Assembly (NCBI GenBank): GCA_036774405.1 | Contig: DAIPBO010000018.1 | Coordinates: 1 to 64,000 of the forward strand | Direction of reading: 5' to 3' | DNA from: JAAYDS01 sp012729155 | Lineage (GTDB): Bacteria; Chloroflexota; Anaerolineae; UBA1429 | DNA length: 64,000 nt | Shown here: piece after piece, positions 8,106 through 16,793 of the stretch | Position numbering within the stretch: the stretch's first letter is position 1 | Layout: each line of letters starts with the position of its first letter | The notes under the pieces: generated by a model | What the model was told of the DNA's origin: nothing | Database searches by the model: none | What the model saw: only the letters and a program-made list of their open reading frames with translations | Translations under genes and position numbers: made by a program

Positions 8106-9407
8106 CTAGTCGCCACGTGCCCTGCCCCATCGCAGTAGGGCACGTGGCGACATATCCTCTTTGATGGGCCGCAGATAGAACAGCGCCGCGCCCACAACAC
8201 GCACGGCCCCACCCACCAACAAGGTAGGGACGAGCCCGATCATTTCTGAAAGCTGCACGCCAACGATGGGCATCACAAAGGCAGCCACATTCATCGCCAT
8301 GCTATAGAGCGCCACCGCCATATGGCGGCGCCGACGCGGTAGCTGCGACATAAAGATCATGCTGTGGGGCAGGTCTACGCCCGGTGAGGTGATGCTTATC
8401 CATGCCGACAGAACCAGGATGATCGTCAGGTCGGGAAAGGCCGCCAGCAAGAACGGAAATGTGGTCACCAGTGGTAGCGCGACAAGGAGCGTCTTGCCCT
8501 CGCCCCACCGCTCGGTGACGCGGCGCCAGATGATATAGCCGAGCAGCCCCCCTGCCTGCAGAATCATGGTGCGCATGCCAACCCATCCATCACTAGCACC
8601 GAGCTGCTTGATGAACAGGATGGTGTAGAGCGGCATCACCAACCAAAAGCCACTGTTGAACACGACGGTGTTGAGCAGGATGCTGCGAAAGTAGCGGTTC
8701 TCGCGCAAGAGCTCTATGGCGCCCGAGAGCACCGGGGCCTGTTGCGCCTCGAGCTGGCTGTGGTGCGCCTCGTCGGCCTCCGTGGGCGGAAGCTTGAGCC
8801 GCCCCAACATCGTAACGCTGATAACCCCACCAACTACTGCAATGCCATACATCAGTTGATAGTTCTGCGGGAAGGGCGCCCGCTCGAGCCAGAGGCCAAA
8901 GCCATAGGTCAGCAGGCCTACCATTCCGCTCATCAGCATCATGCGCCACGACAACACTCGTGCTCGCGACCGCTCAGGGATCACGTCTGCCAGCAACGGA
9001 CTCCAGCCGGTAGCAAACACCACGGCCGGCAACTGCATGGTCACGATGGTAGCCACCACCAGTGGCGCCGCCTGGGGCATGGCCGCCATAGGCCAGATGA
9101 CCATAAAGAGGTACATCAATCGAACTGCGGTGAGTGAACCCACAATCCAGCCGAACGGGCTTTGGCGTCGTTCCAGAAAGCGAGCCGCAGGGATGTAGGC
9201 CAGGGCCGCTGCCAGCGCCGGCAACGATGATTGCAGGGCGATCAACCGGTTAGTGGCACCCAACCGCACCACATAGGTGCCATCAAATGACGCAGCGGCG
9301 CCCAGAAAACTGTAGAACACGATCTCCAAATAGAGGTAGACCGTGTTCATCTCTTCGCGGGTGCGCGCGCGCGCGACACGATGCCAGAGCCCCATCAGTC
9401 TGCTCAT
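8106..9407 (-). CDS. Major facilitator superfamily transporter
   Basis: About 433 residues with some twelve hydrophobic segments in an MFS arrangement, including a first-half loop with YIPAARFLERRQSPFGWI and a central hydrophilic loop before SGAIELLRENRYFRS. The substrate cannot be told from sequence. The open frame extends upstream to 9704, but that part is not hydrophobic, overlaps proB and lies upstream of a likely promoter (9440-9467). I therefore start at ATG 9407, preceded by GGTGAGAG. The last codons are formed by the inverted repeat that ends the convergent foldase gene. Confidence 0.82.
   Translation of the reverse strand: MSRLMGLWHRVARARTREEMNTVYLYLEIVFYSFLGAAASFDGTYVVRLGATNRLIALQSSLPALAAALAYIPAARFLERRQSPFGWIVGSLTAVRLMYLFMVIWPMAAMPQAAPLVVATIVTMQLPAVVFATGWSPLLADVIPERSRARVLSWRMMLMSGMVGLLTYGFGLWLERAPFPQNYQLMYGIAVVGGVISVTMLGRLKLPPTEADEAHHSQLEAQQAPVLSGAIELLRENRYFRSILLNTVVFNSGFWLVMPLYTILFIKQLGASDGWVGMRTMILQAGGLLGYIIWRRVTERWGEGKTLLVALPLVTTFPFLLAAFPDLTIILVLSAWISITSPGVDLPHSMIFMSQLPRRRRHMAVALYSMAMNVAAFVMPIVGVQLSEMIGLVPTLLVGGAVRVVGAALFYLRPIKEDMSPRALLRWGRARGD
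8111..8149 (+). terminator. Hairpin terminator of the foldase gene, inside the MFS 3' end
   Basis: A perfect 13-base inverted repeat (8111-8123 and 8137-8149) with a 13-base loop, followed on the plus strand by ACATATCCTCTTT. The T-run is weak. The repeat is also coding sequence for the last residues of the convergent MFS protein. Confidence 0.6.
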
Positions 9408-9439
9408 CTCTCTCACCGGTGTGGGATCAAGGCGCCTGC

Positions 9440-9467
9440 AGTATACCAGTTCCAGCCCTGCGGTAAA
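9440..9467 (-). promoter_or_regulatory. Promoter for the MFS gene
   Basis: Minus strand TTTACC (9467-9462), 16-base spacer and an extended -10, TGGTATACT, whose TATACT is at 9445-9440. It lies just upstream of the ATG at 9407 and is back-to-back with the proB promoter. Confidence 0.5.
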
Positions 9468-9495
9468 GGTCGTCAACCGACGCATGTGATGCCGG

Positions 9496-9524
9496 TTGGT
9501 CGCACTCAGGGGCGATGCTATAAT
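9496..9524 (+). promoter_or_regulatory. Promoter for proBA
   Basis: TTGGTC (9496-9501), 17-base spacer, perfect TATAAT (9519-9524), 30 bases before the proB GTG. Confidence 0.5.
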
Positions 9525-9554
9525 CGCGACGATGCACCTAACAAAGAGGATCGC

Positions 9555-10691
9555 GTGAGCAGCGACAACCCAACCAACTGCCTCAACATGTCCTGGCGGC
9601 GCATCGTCGTCAAGGTGGGCACCAGCACGCTGACGGCCGGCGGTCAGCGACTTGACCCGCCTCGTATGGTCGACCTGGTACGCCAGTTGCACGAGTTGCG
9701 TCAACGCGGCGCTCAGGTGGTGCTGGTCACGTCAGGTGCGCAGCAGGCCGGTCGAGAGAAGCTCGGGTTCCCTGAGACGGTCAAGAGCATCCCCTTCAAG
9801 CAGATGCTGGCCGCTGTGGGCCAGGGAAGGTTGATGCACCTGTGGGAGCAGTACTTTGACCTGTATGGCATCGTTACCGCCCAGGTGCTGTTGACCCGCC
9901 AGGACATCGAAGATCGTCACCGTTACCTCAACCTACGCGACACCTTCGCAGGCTTGCTCGAGCGCGACATCGTGCCTGTCGTCAACGAGAACGACGCCGT
10001 CGCCACTGAAGAGATTCGCGTCGGCGAGAACGACTCCCTGTCTGCCATGGTAGCGAACCTGATCGAGGCCGATTTGCTGGTACTGCTCTCTGACATCGAT
10101 GGGCTCTACACGGCAAACCCGCGCGTCGATGCCGATGCGACACTGATACCCAGAGTTGAGGCGATCGATGGCAGCGTGCTGCTGTTTGCGCGCGGCAACG
10201 GCACGGCCATGGGCTCAGGCGGGATGCACACCAAACTGGTGGCCGCCGATATGGCCGTTCACGCAGGCACATCGGTGGTTATTGCCAATGGCGGCCGTGA
10301 GAACATCTTGCTAGACATAGCCGCACAGCGCGCTGTGTGCACGCTGTTCCCCGCACCTATCAGCGCCACCGAGGGACGAAAACGCTGGCTGCTGGCGCAA
10401 AAGCAGGTGGCTGGACAAGTCGAGATCGATCGCGGCGCAGCGGAAGCGCTGCTGTCCAAGGGGCGCAGTCTGTTGCCCGTTGGCATCGTGCGGGCTCAGG
10501 GCAAGTTTGAGCGCGGCGCCATCGTGGCAGTAATCGACGAGTTGGGGCAGACCATCGCCCGCGGGCTGGCGAACTATGCCTCACAAGACCTGTTACGTGT
10601 TCTGGGACAGCGCTCAGAGAACATCGCCGAACTGCTCGGCTACGATTATGGCCCCGAGTTCATCCATCGCGACAACCTGGTGCTGTTGTGA
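9555..10691 (+). CDS. proB: Glutamate 5-kinase
   Basis: 378 residues from GTG 9555, which has AGAGGA five bases upstream; ATG 9588 is a possible later start. It phosphorylates L-glutamate at the gamma carboxylate, the first step of proline synthesis. The amino-acid-kinase fold shows IVVKVGTSTLT at the N-terminus, VVLVTSGA, PVVNENDAVA and VLLSDIDGLYTANPR, and GSGGMHTKLVAA. A PUA domain follows from about residue 285 (LLSKGRSLLPVGIVRAQGKFERGAIVAV). This two-domain layout is that of the feedback-inhibited E. coli-type enzyme. proA follows 22 bases later. Confidence 0.96.
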   Translation: MSSDNPTNCLNMSWRRIVVKVGTSTLTAGGQRLDPPRMVDLVRQLHELRQRGAQVVLVTSGAQQAGREKLGFPETVKSIPFKQMLAAVGQGRLMHLWEQYFDLYGIVTAQVLLTRQDIEDRHRYLNLRDTFAGLLERDIVPVVNENDAVATEEIRVGENDSLSAMVANLIEADLLVLLSDIDGLYTANPRVDADATLIPRVEAIDGSVLLFARGNGTAMGSGGMHTKLVAADMAVHAGTSVVIANGGRENILLDIAAQRAVCTLFPAPISATEGRKRWLLAQKQVAGQVEIDRGAAEALLSKGRSLLPVGIVRAQGKFERGAIVAVIDELGQTIARGLANYASQDLLRVLGQRSENIAELLGYDYGPEFIHRDNLVLL

Positions 10692-10713
10692 CCGTCGACC
10701 AAAGGAGGCCACC

Positions 10714-12009
10714 ATGGGCGAGATGAATACGCGCGAAATCGATATCAGGGCCATGGCCCTGGCGGCCCGCAGCGCCGGCCGCGCCCTTGCCCTATCGACG
10801 ACGGCGGCCCGCAATGCCGCGCTACAGGGCATCGCTGAACGTCTGGCGAACGTGGGGCCAGAGCTATGGGAAGCAAATCAGGCTGATGTGGCGTATGCCA
10901 CTGAGGCAGGGATCGCACCGGCTCTACTCGACCGCACCACCCTCAACGTCAAACGACTGCAAGGCATGGTTGATGGCTGCAGAGATGTCGCCGCATTGCC
11001 AGACCCGCTGGGCGAAGTGTTTGAAGGCCACACGCTGGCAAACGGCATGGTGCTCGCCAAGAAGCGGGTGCCACTGGGGCTGTTGGCCACGCTATTCGAG
11101 TCACGCCCCAACGTCACCATCGACATCGGCGCGCTGGCCATCAAGAGCGGCAATGGTGTCATCATGCGCGGCGGCAAAGAGAGTCTGCAGACGAATATCG
11201 TCTTGGTGGGTATCGTGCAAGAGGCTCTGGCAGCGGCTGGCCTGCCAGCCGACGCGGTACAGCTCGTCACATCGACCGATCGCGCGCTGGTGCCACAGCT
11301 TCTCGCGATGGACGACCTGATCGATCTGGTTATTCCGAGAGGCGGACCAGGCTTGCAGGGGCTGGTCAAGCAGTTGGCGCGTATGCCGGTCGCTTATGGC
11401 GGCATCGGGGTCTGCCACTTGTTTGTTGATGCCAGCGCTGACCTCGACCGCTCGATACCGTTGATCAACAACGCCAAGACGCAGGCGCCGTCGGTGTGCA
11501 ATGCCCTCGACACAGTGCTCGTGCACCGGTCTGTGGCTGGAGACCTGATACCGGCGCTGGTGACTGACCTGACCTCAGCAGGCGTCAAGATGTACCTCGA
11601 CGAGGCCAGCATGGCCACCCTCGACGCGATCAGCATCGCCGACGCAGGCGATCTACTGGCGTCGGCCACCGCAGAGCACTATGGCGTCGAGTTCCTTTCG
11701 CTGCAGCTCTCGGTCAAGGTTGTCAGCACGCTCGACGAGGCCATCGCGCACATACAGCGGCATGGCACCAATCATAGCGATGGCATTCTTACCGACAGTG
11801 TGGCCAGCGCGGAGCGCTTTCTCAACGAGATCGACTCTGCGGCCACATATGTTAACTGCAGCACACGCTTTACCGACGGCGGCGTATTCGGCCTGGGGGC
11901 CGAGGTGGCCATCAGCACGCAGCGGATGCATGCACGCGGGCCAATGGGCCTGCGTGAGCTGACCACCTACAAGTGGATCGTGCGCGGCGACTATCATATT
12001 CGCCCTTAG
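10714..12009 (+). CDS. proA: Gamma-glutamyl phosphate reductase
   Basis: 431 residues from ATG 10714 (AAAGGAGG seven bases upstream). An aldehyde-dehydrogenase-fold enzyme that reduces gamma-glutamyl phosphate to glutamate semialdehyde with NADPH. Family marks are VPLGLLATLFESRPNVTID, SGNGVIMRGGKES, the catalytic cysteine in APSVCNALDTVLVH and the C-terminal GPMGLRELTTYKWIVRG. It forms an operon with proB, and the following oxidoreductase begins only 26 bases after it. Confidence 0.97.
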   Translation: MGEMNTREIDIRAMALAARSAGRALALSTTAARNAALQGIAERLANVGPELWEANQADVAYATEAGIAPALLDRTTLNVKRLQGMVDGCRDVAALPDPLGEVFEGHTLANGMVLAKKRVPLGLLATLFESRPNVTIDIGALAIKSGNGVIMRGGKESLQTNIVLVGIVQEALAAAGLPADAVQLVTSTDRALVPQLLAMDDLIDLVIPRGGPGLQGLVKQLARMPVAYGGIGVCHLFVDASADLDRSIPLINNAKTQAPSVCNALDTVLVHRSVAGDLIPALVTDLTSAGVKMYLDEASMATLDAISIADAGDLLASATAEHYGVEFLSLQLSVKVVSTLDEAIAHIQRHGTNHSDGILTDSVASAERFLNEIDSAATYVNCSTRFTDGGVFGLGAEVAISTQRMHARGPMGLRELTTYKWIVRGDYHIRP

Positions 12010-12035
12010 CGCAACAACACGAAAGGAGCCCGACG

Positions 12036-13418
12036 ATGCGCACCCTTCACGAGCCCGCCCGCGAGATTCCCATCGTCACCGAGGCGGACGTTGTTGTCTG
12101 TGGAGGCGGCCCTGGGGGGGTCTCTGCTGCCATCGCCGCCGCCAGGCACGGCGCCAAGACACTGCTGATCGAGCGACACGGCTATCTCGGCGGACTGGCA
12201 ACAGCCGGCCTGGTGGCGCCGGTGCTCGGCCACACCGCGTCCGAGAGCCACATACCCATCGTCGAAGGGCTGCTGCGCGAGATCACCGAGCGCTTGAACG
12301 CCATCGATGGCGCCCCTTCGTGGGAAGACAGCCTGCTGGAGTGGGGCATCCGTTTTGATGCCGAAGCACTCAAGTACGTACTCGACCAGATGTGCGCCGA
12401 AGCAGGCGTGCAGGTTTTGTTTCACACGCAGATCGCCGATGTCTTTACCGCAGATGATCGCATCGAAGCCGTCATCATCGAGAACAAATCGGGCCGCCAG
12501 GCGGTGGCCGGGCGCATCTTTGTCGATGGCACCGGCGATGCGGACATCGCCTTTCGTGCTGGAGCGCCTACGACCCATGGTCGCGAATGGGACGGCCGCG
12601 GCGAGTCGATGGGCTCGTTCTTTCACCTGGGAGGCGTCCCCGAGGTCAGTGCAGAGCGTATGCGCGAGATCACCGAGTTGATCGAACATGAGATGGAGGA
12701 TGGGCGTTTTGCCTTCTACAACTCCGGATTCATGGGCAAGAACACCCACCACCGCGATCACACCTCGGCCAATATGACGCGTTTTGCGGGCGATAGCGCC
12801 CGTAATGCTGACCTCACGCGCGGCGAAGCCTATGTGCGCGAGCAGGTTTGGGAACTGGTGCGCCTTCTGCGAGCGCATGTGCCAGAGATGGCCGATATCT
12901 ATGTGCAGCAAACCTCGCCACAGATCGGTCCGCGCGAGAGCCGTCAGATCGTGGGCCCCTATGCGCTCACCGGCGATGACATCCATCAGGGGGCGCGTTT
13001 CGACGACGCCATCGCTCGCGGTTCGTGGTGGATCGACATCCACTGTCCTCTGGGCCATACCTATCCTGTGCATCTGTGCACCGTCGAGTGCCCGCGCGGG
13101 GTCAACTGCCCCTACTGGGTAGCAGAGCACGATCACATGCGCAGCAAAGCCGAGCTCTACCCGCCCAAGGGTGGCTGGTACGACATCCCCTATCGTGCAC
13201 TGCTGTCGATCAGAATAGCGAACCTGCTCGCCTCAGGGCGTTGCATCTCTGCCACCCACGAGGGCATGGCGGGCGCTCGTGTGATGGGCACCTGCATCGC
13301 CATCGGCCAGGCTGCCGGCACGGCAGCGGCGCTGGCCGTTGCTGCAGACGTGTCGCTGCAAGAGCTAGATGTGCAACAGCTCAGGCGGGTTCTACGTGAG
13401 GACGGCCAGTATGTGTAG
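12036..13418 (+). CDS. FAD-dependent oxidoreductase (FAD_oxidored type)
   Basis: 460 residues from ATG 12036 with GAAAGGAG upstream. The dinucleotide-binding motif VVCGGGPGGVSAAIAAARHG starts near residue 22, followed by LLIERHGYLGGLATAGLV, a pattern of the FAD_oxidored family (PF12831-like). A later FVDGTGDADIAFRAGAP segment and the C-terminal ATHEGMAGARVMGTCIAIGQAAG close the FAD site. Family members act on sugars, polyols or organic acids, and substrates are mostly unknown. No secretion signal is seen, so it is probably cytoplasmic. Its neighbours, a Gfo/Idh dehydrogenase and two TIM-barrel isomerases, suggest oxidation of a sugar or cyclitol. Confidence 0.82.
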   Translation: MRTLHEPAREIPIVTEADVVVCGGGPGGVSAAIAAARHGAKTLLIERHGYLGGLATAGLVAPVLGHTASESHIPIVEGLLREITERLNAIDGAPSWEDSLLEWGIRFDAEALKYVLDQMCAEAGVQVLFHTQIADVFTADDRIEAVIIENKSGRQAVAGRIFVDGTGDADIAFRAGAPTTHGREWDGRGESMGSFFHLGGVPEVSAERMREITELIEHEMEDGRFAFYNSGFMGKNTHHRDHTSANMTRFAGDSARNADLTRGEAYVREQVWELVRLLRAHVPEMADIYVQQTSPQIGPRESRQIVGPYALTGDDIHQGARFDDAIARGSWWIDIHCPLGHTYPVHLCTVECPRGVNCPYWVAEHDHMRSKAELYPPKGGWYDIPYRALLSIRIANLLASGRCISATHEGMAGARVMGTCIAIGQAAGTAAALAVAADVSLQELDVQQLRRVLREDGQYV

Positions 13419-13501
13419 ACAGCCTTGACAGCGGCGTTGGTGCCCCACAAAATGCGGTGAGGACACGCCTCGTCTCAGCAGCAGCATACAGGAGGTTGGG
13501 C

Positions 13502-14695
13502 ATGATTCAGGGCAAGAACGAGGAAGCCTTTTTCCCGCGCAAGCTGCGCATGGGCATGGTGGGCGGCGGGCGTGACGCATTCATCGGTGCGGTGCACCGG
13601 CGCGCAGCCTGTCTGGAAGGTGGCGTTGAGCTGATCGCAGGAGCCTTTTCGTCGACCGCGGAAAAGAGCAAGGCCTCGGGCCGCGATCTGTACCTCGACG
13701 ACTCGCGAGTCTATGGCACCTGGCAAGAGATGGTCGAGGTTGAAGCCAAGCTGCCTTCTGACCAACGGCTCGACTTTGTGTCGGTGGTAGTGCCGAACCA
13801 TATGCACTATCCCATTATCATCAGTCTGGTAGAGGCGGGGTTCAACGTCGTCACCGACAAACCCCTCTGCCACACGGTAGAGCAGGCTCGCAGCATCGTC
13901 CGCGCCGTAAAGGCAGCGGGCGTTCTGTTCGGAGTGACCTACAACTACTCGGGCTATCCGATGGTCAGACAGGCACGCCACATGGTGGCCAGCGGTGCCC
14001 TGGGCGAGATCCGCAAGGTAGCGGTCGAGTATCCGCAAGGCTGGTTGGCCGAACGGGTCGAGCTCACAGGCCAGAAGCAGGCCGAATGGCGTACCGATCC
14101 GGCCCGCTGCGGCATCACCGGGGCCATCGGAGACCTGGGCTCGCACGCTGAGCACCTGATGAGCTACATCACCGGCCTGCAAATCGCTGATATCTGCGCC
14201 GACCTCACCGTGTTCGTCGAGGGTCGGCAGCTTGATGACGACGGGGCCATGCTGCTGCGCTTTACCAACGGCGCCAAGGGCATGCTTTCCGCCTCACAGG
14301 TGTGCACAGGCCAAGAAAACACGCTGAGCATCCGCGTATGGGGCACCAAAGCCGGCCTCGAGTGGCGGCAAGAGACGCCCATGTTCCTGCGAGTGCGCTC
14401 GAACAGTGGCCCCGAGCAGCTCTACACGCCGGGTAACCCCTGGGTCTGCGAGGCGGCCGCCGATGGCACACGACTGCCGGCCGGGCACCCAGAAGCGTAC
14501 ATCGAGGCCTTTGCCAACATCTACAAGAACTATACCGACACGCTGCGTGCCCGCATTCTGGGCATCGAGCCGAGCGAGATCATGCTCGACTTTCCGACGG
14601 CTGAGGATGGCGCACGTGGCGTCGCCTTCTTGCACAAGGTCGTTGAGAGCAGCCAGTCTGCGGTCAAGTGGACGCCTTTCGACTTTGCGCTCTAG
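13502..14695 (+). CDS. Gfo/Idh/MocA family NAD(P)-dependent oxidoreductase
   Basis: 397 residues from ATG 13502; the ribosome site AGGAGGT lies seven bases upstream. The Rossmann part has MGMVGGGRDAFIGAVH, VVVPNHMHYP and the lysine motif NVVTDKPLCHT (normally EKP). The C-terminal substrate domain has GAIGDLGSHAEHLMSYITG with the histidine expected in the active site. These enzymes oxidise or epimerise sugars, inositols and glycosides through a keto intermediate. It starts 83 bases after the FAD oxidoreductase and precedes a TIM-barrel isomerase by 41 bases. The precise substrate is not readable. Confidence 0.88.
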   Translation: MIQGKNEEAFFPRKLRMGMVGGGRDAFIGAVHRRAACLEGGVELIAGAFSSTAEKSKASGRDLYLDDSRVYGTWQEMVEVEAKLPSDQRLDFVSVVVPNHMHYPIIISLVEAGFNVVTDKPLCHTVEQARSIVRAVKAAGVLFGVTYNYSGYPMVRQARHMVASGALGEIRKVAVEYPQGWLAERVELTGQKQAEWRTDPARCGITGAIGDLGSHAEHLMSYITGLQIADICADLTVFVEGRQLDDDGAMLLRFTNGAKGMLSASQVCTGQENTLSIRVWGTKAGLEWRQETPMFLRVRSNSGPEQLYTPGNPWVCEAAADGTRLPAGHPEAYIEAFANIYKNYTDTLRARILGIEPSEIMLDFPTAEDGARGVAFLHKVVESSQSAVKWTPFDFAL

Positions 14696-14736
14696 GCCAA
14701 AGTCGTCATACACAAGCATGATGAGGAGCAGCGATC

Positions 14737-15735
14737 ATGGGTAGACCTGTCACTCTGTTCACCGGCCAGTGGGCCGACCTGCCGCTTGAGACCCTGTGCG
14801 AAAAAGCCGCTAGCTTTGGCTATGATGGCCTTGAGCTTGCTTGCTGGGGCGACCATTTTGAGGTTGACAAGGCCCTGTCTATCGACGGCTACGTCCAGAG
14901 CCGCCATGACATTCTCGCCAAATACGGCCTCAAGTGCTGGGCGATCAGCAACCACCTCGTGGGGCAGTCTGTCTGCGACGACCCGATCGACAGCCGTCAC
15001 AAGGGCACGTTGCCGCCCTACGTGTGGGGCGATGGCGACCCCGAGGGCGTGCGTCAACGTGCAGCCGAAGAGATCAAGAATACGGCGCGTGCGGCCAAGC
15101 TGATGGGTGTCGATGTGGTCAACGGCTTTACGGGCTCGAGTATCTGGAAGCTGTTCTACTTTTTCCCCAACCCTGGGCCAGAGATGATCGAGGCCGGCTA
15201 CGTCGACTTTGCCGCGCGCTGGAATCCAATCCTCGACGTGTTTGACCAGGTAGGCGTGCGGTTCGCCCTTGAGGTGCACCCAACTGAGATAGCCTATGAC
15301 ATCGTAACGGCCAAGAAGGCGCTGGAAGCTCTCGACGGTCGGAAGGCCTTTGGGTTCAACTTTGACCCAAGCCATCTGCAGTGGCAAGGCGTCAACCCGG
15401 CACGGTTCATCCAAGAGTTCCAGGATCGCATCTACCACGTGCACATGAAGGACGCTGGCACCACGCTCGATGGTTACTCGGGCATCCTGGGCTCGCACCT
15501 GGACTTTGGGGCTGCCGCCCGTGGATGGGACTTTCGCTCATTGGGCCATGGCGACGTCGACTTTGAGCCCATCATCCGTTGGCTGAACCGCATCAACTAT
15601 CAGGGCCCGCTCTCGGTCGAGTGGGAGGACTCGGGCATGGATCGGGAGTACGGCGCTACCGAGGCTTGCGCCTTTGTCAGAAGTGTCGACTTTGCCCCGT
15701 CAAACATCCGCTTTGACGCCGCTTTTGAGGACTAG
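14737..15735 (+). CDS. Sugar phosphate isomerase/epimerase-like TIM-barrel protein (first copy)
   Basis: 332 residues of the xylose isomerase-like/AP-endonuclease-2 fold. Metal-site residues are visible in ALEVHPTEIAYD (Glu), FNFDPSHLQWQ (Asp/His), IYHVHMKDAG (His) and LSVEWEDSGMDREYG (Glu). Family enzymes interconvert keto and aldo or epimeric sugars with a divalent metal, often next to Gfo/Idh dehydrogenases as here. The distinct insert around residue 75-120 (RHKGTLPPYVWGDGDPEG) separates it from the second copy at 15949. A strong hairpin follows directly, so the first part of the cluster may end here. Confidence 0.85.
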   Translation: MGRPVTLFTGQWADLPLETLCEKAASFGYDGLELACWGDHFEVDKALSIDGYVQSRHDILAKYGLKCWAISNHLVGQSVCDDPIDSRHKGTLPPYVWGDGDPEGVRQRAAEEIKNTARAAKLMGVDVVNGFTGSSIWKLFYFFPNPGPEMIEAGYVDFAARWNPILDVFDQVGVRFALEVHPTEIAYDIVTAKKALEALDGRKAFGFNFDPSHLQWQGVNPARFIQEFQDRIYHVHMKDAGTTLDGYSGILGSHLDFGAAARGWDFRSLGHGDVDFEPIIRWLNRINYQGPLSVEWEDSGMDREYGATEACAFVRSVDFAPSNIRFDAAFED

Positions 15736-15748
15736 ACTACGCAAGGTG

Positions 15749-15778
15749 CGAGACGCCGTCCCTAGGGGCGGCGTCTCG
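15749..15778 (+). terminator. Intercistronic terminator hairpin
   Basis: Perfect 10-base arms (15749-15758 and 15769-15778) with additional C/G pairing inside, then TCGGTTT. It sits 14 bases after the first TIM-barrel gene and separates it from a likely new promoter at 15877. Confidence 0.65.
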
Positions 15779-15876
15779 TCGGTTTGCACTGACTCGAACG
15801 CAGATGCACCCTCTGTTTGCGCCTCTGCACCGGGCGAGCCTGTACGCCCCTTGGTGCCAACTTCAGCATTACCGCG

Positions 15877-15905
15877 TTGACGTCGTAGGCGGATCACAGT
15901 ACCAT
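15877..15905 (+). promoter_or_regulatory. Possible promoter for the second TIM-barrel gene
   Basis: TTGACG (15877-15882), 17-base spacer, TACCAT (15900-15905), 43 bases before ATG 15949 and downstream of the terminator hairpin. The rest of the 213-base gap shows nothing else. Confidence 0.4.
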
Positions 15906-15948
15906 GGGCCCAGCACCGTCGCCCTGCGTAGGCGGAAAGGATCATACG

Positions 15949-16707
15949 ATGTCCGTTCCCATTGCTCTACAACTCTACACCGTACGTGATGAGACAGCTA
16001 AGGATTTCTGCGGGACGGTCCGCAAGGTGGCCAACATGGGCTACAGCGGCATCGAGCTCGCCGGCACCGGTGGCCTCTCAGCTGCCGAGATGTCTGATCT
16101 TCTGGCCGAAACTGGCCTCAAAGTGGCCGGTAGCCACGTGATGGTCAACCTGTTCGCAGAACAGCTGGATGAGCTCATTGACTACTATAGCGCCATCGGA
16201 GCCAAGTACGTGGGCATCCCCGCCCTGCCTGGCGAGCTTCGCAACGTCGAGGGGTTCAAGTCGGTCGCCAAGCTCATGAACGAGGCCGGCAAAGCCATGC
16301 AGGATGCGGGTCTGTCGCTGTACTATCACAACCACAACTTTGAGTTCGAGGATCTGGGCGGCGGGGTTCGCGGCATGGATATCCTGTTTGCAGAGACCGA
16401 TCCAAAAGTGGCTTTCTTCGAGATCGACTGCTACTGGGCGGTCTATGCCGGCGTGGATCCAGCTGAACTCATCAAGTCTCAAGCTGGCCGCTACCCGCTC
16501 ATCCACCTCAAGGATATGGTGGGCACTGGCAGCGAACGCACCTTTGCCGAGGTTGGCGAGGGCATCATCGATTGGCAGCCCGTTTTCGCCGCCAGCGAGG
16601 CGCAAGGCGCCGTCTGGTACATCGTCGAGCAGGACCGCTGCGCTCGCCCCTCGCTCGAGAGCGCTCAAATCAGCGCCAACAACCTGAAAAGTTGGGGCAA
16701 GGGCTAG
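15949..16707 (+). CDS. Sugar phosphate isomerase/epimerase-like TIM-barrel protein (second copy)
   Basis: 252 residues from ATG 15949 (GGAAAGG eight bases upstream). It begins with the family pattern IALQLYTVRDETAKDF. Active-site positions show in LYYHNHNFEFED, AFFEIDCYWAVYAGVDP and PLIHLKDM, and a final glutamate lies in WYIVEQDR. It is shorter than, and only distantly similar to, the first copy, so the two are unlikely to be redundant. The close match to the YTVRDE/HNHNFEF type found beside Gfo/Idh enzymes suggests a role with the dehydrogenase at 13502. Substrate unknown. Confidence 0.85.
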   Translation: MSVPIALQLYTVRDETAKDFCGTVRKVANMGYSGIELAGTGGLSAAEMSDLLAETGLKVAGSHVMVNLFAEQLDELIDYYSAIGAKYVGIPALPGELRNVEGFKSVAKLMNEAGKAMQDAGLSLYYHNHNFEFEDLGGGVRGMDILFAETDPKVAFFEIDCYWAVYAGVDPAELIKSQAGRYPLIHLKDMVGTGSERTFAEVGEGIIDWQPVFAASEAQGAVWYIVEQDRCARPSLESAQISANNLKSWGKG

Positions 16708-16793
16708 GGTACGCGACCATATTCGCCCTGCAGCGCTGCAGGTTGCCATCGTGGGCGCCGTTGGACTGGCCTACACACGCTGGGGGAATGAAC

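Noticed and set aside
12006..13136. Minus-strand open frame opposite the FAD oxidoreductase
   Set aside because: Antisense shadow; the plus strand has the FAD motifs and a ribosome site.
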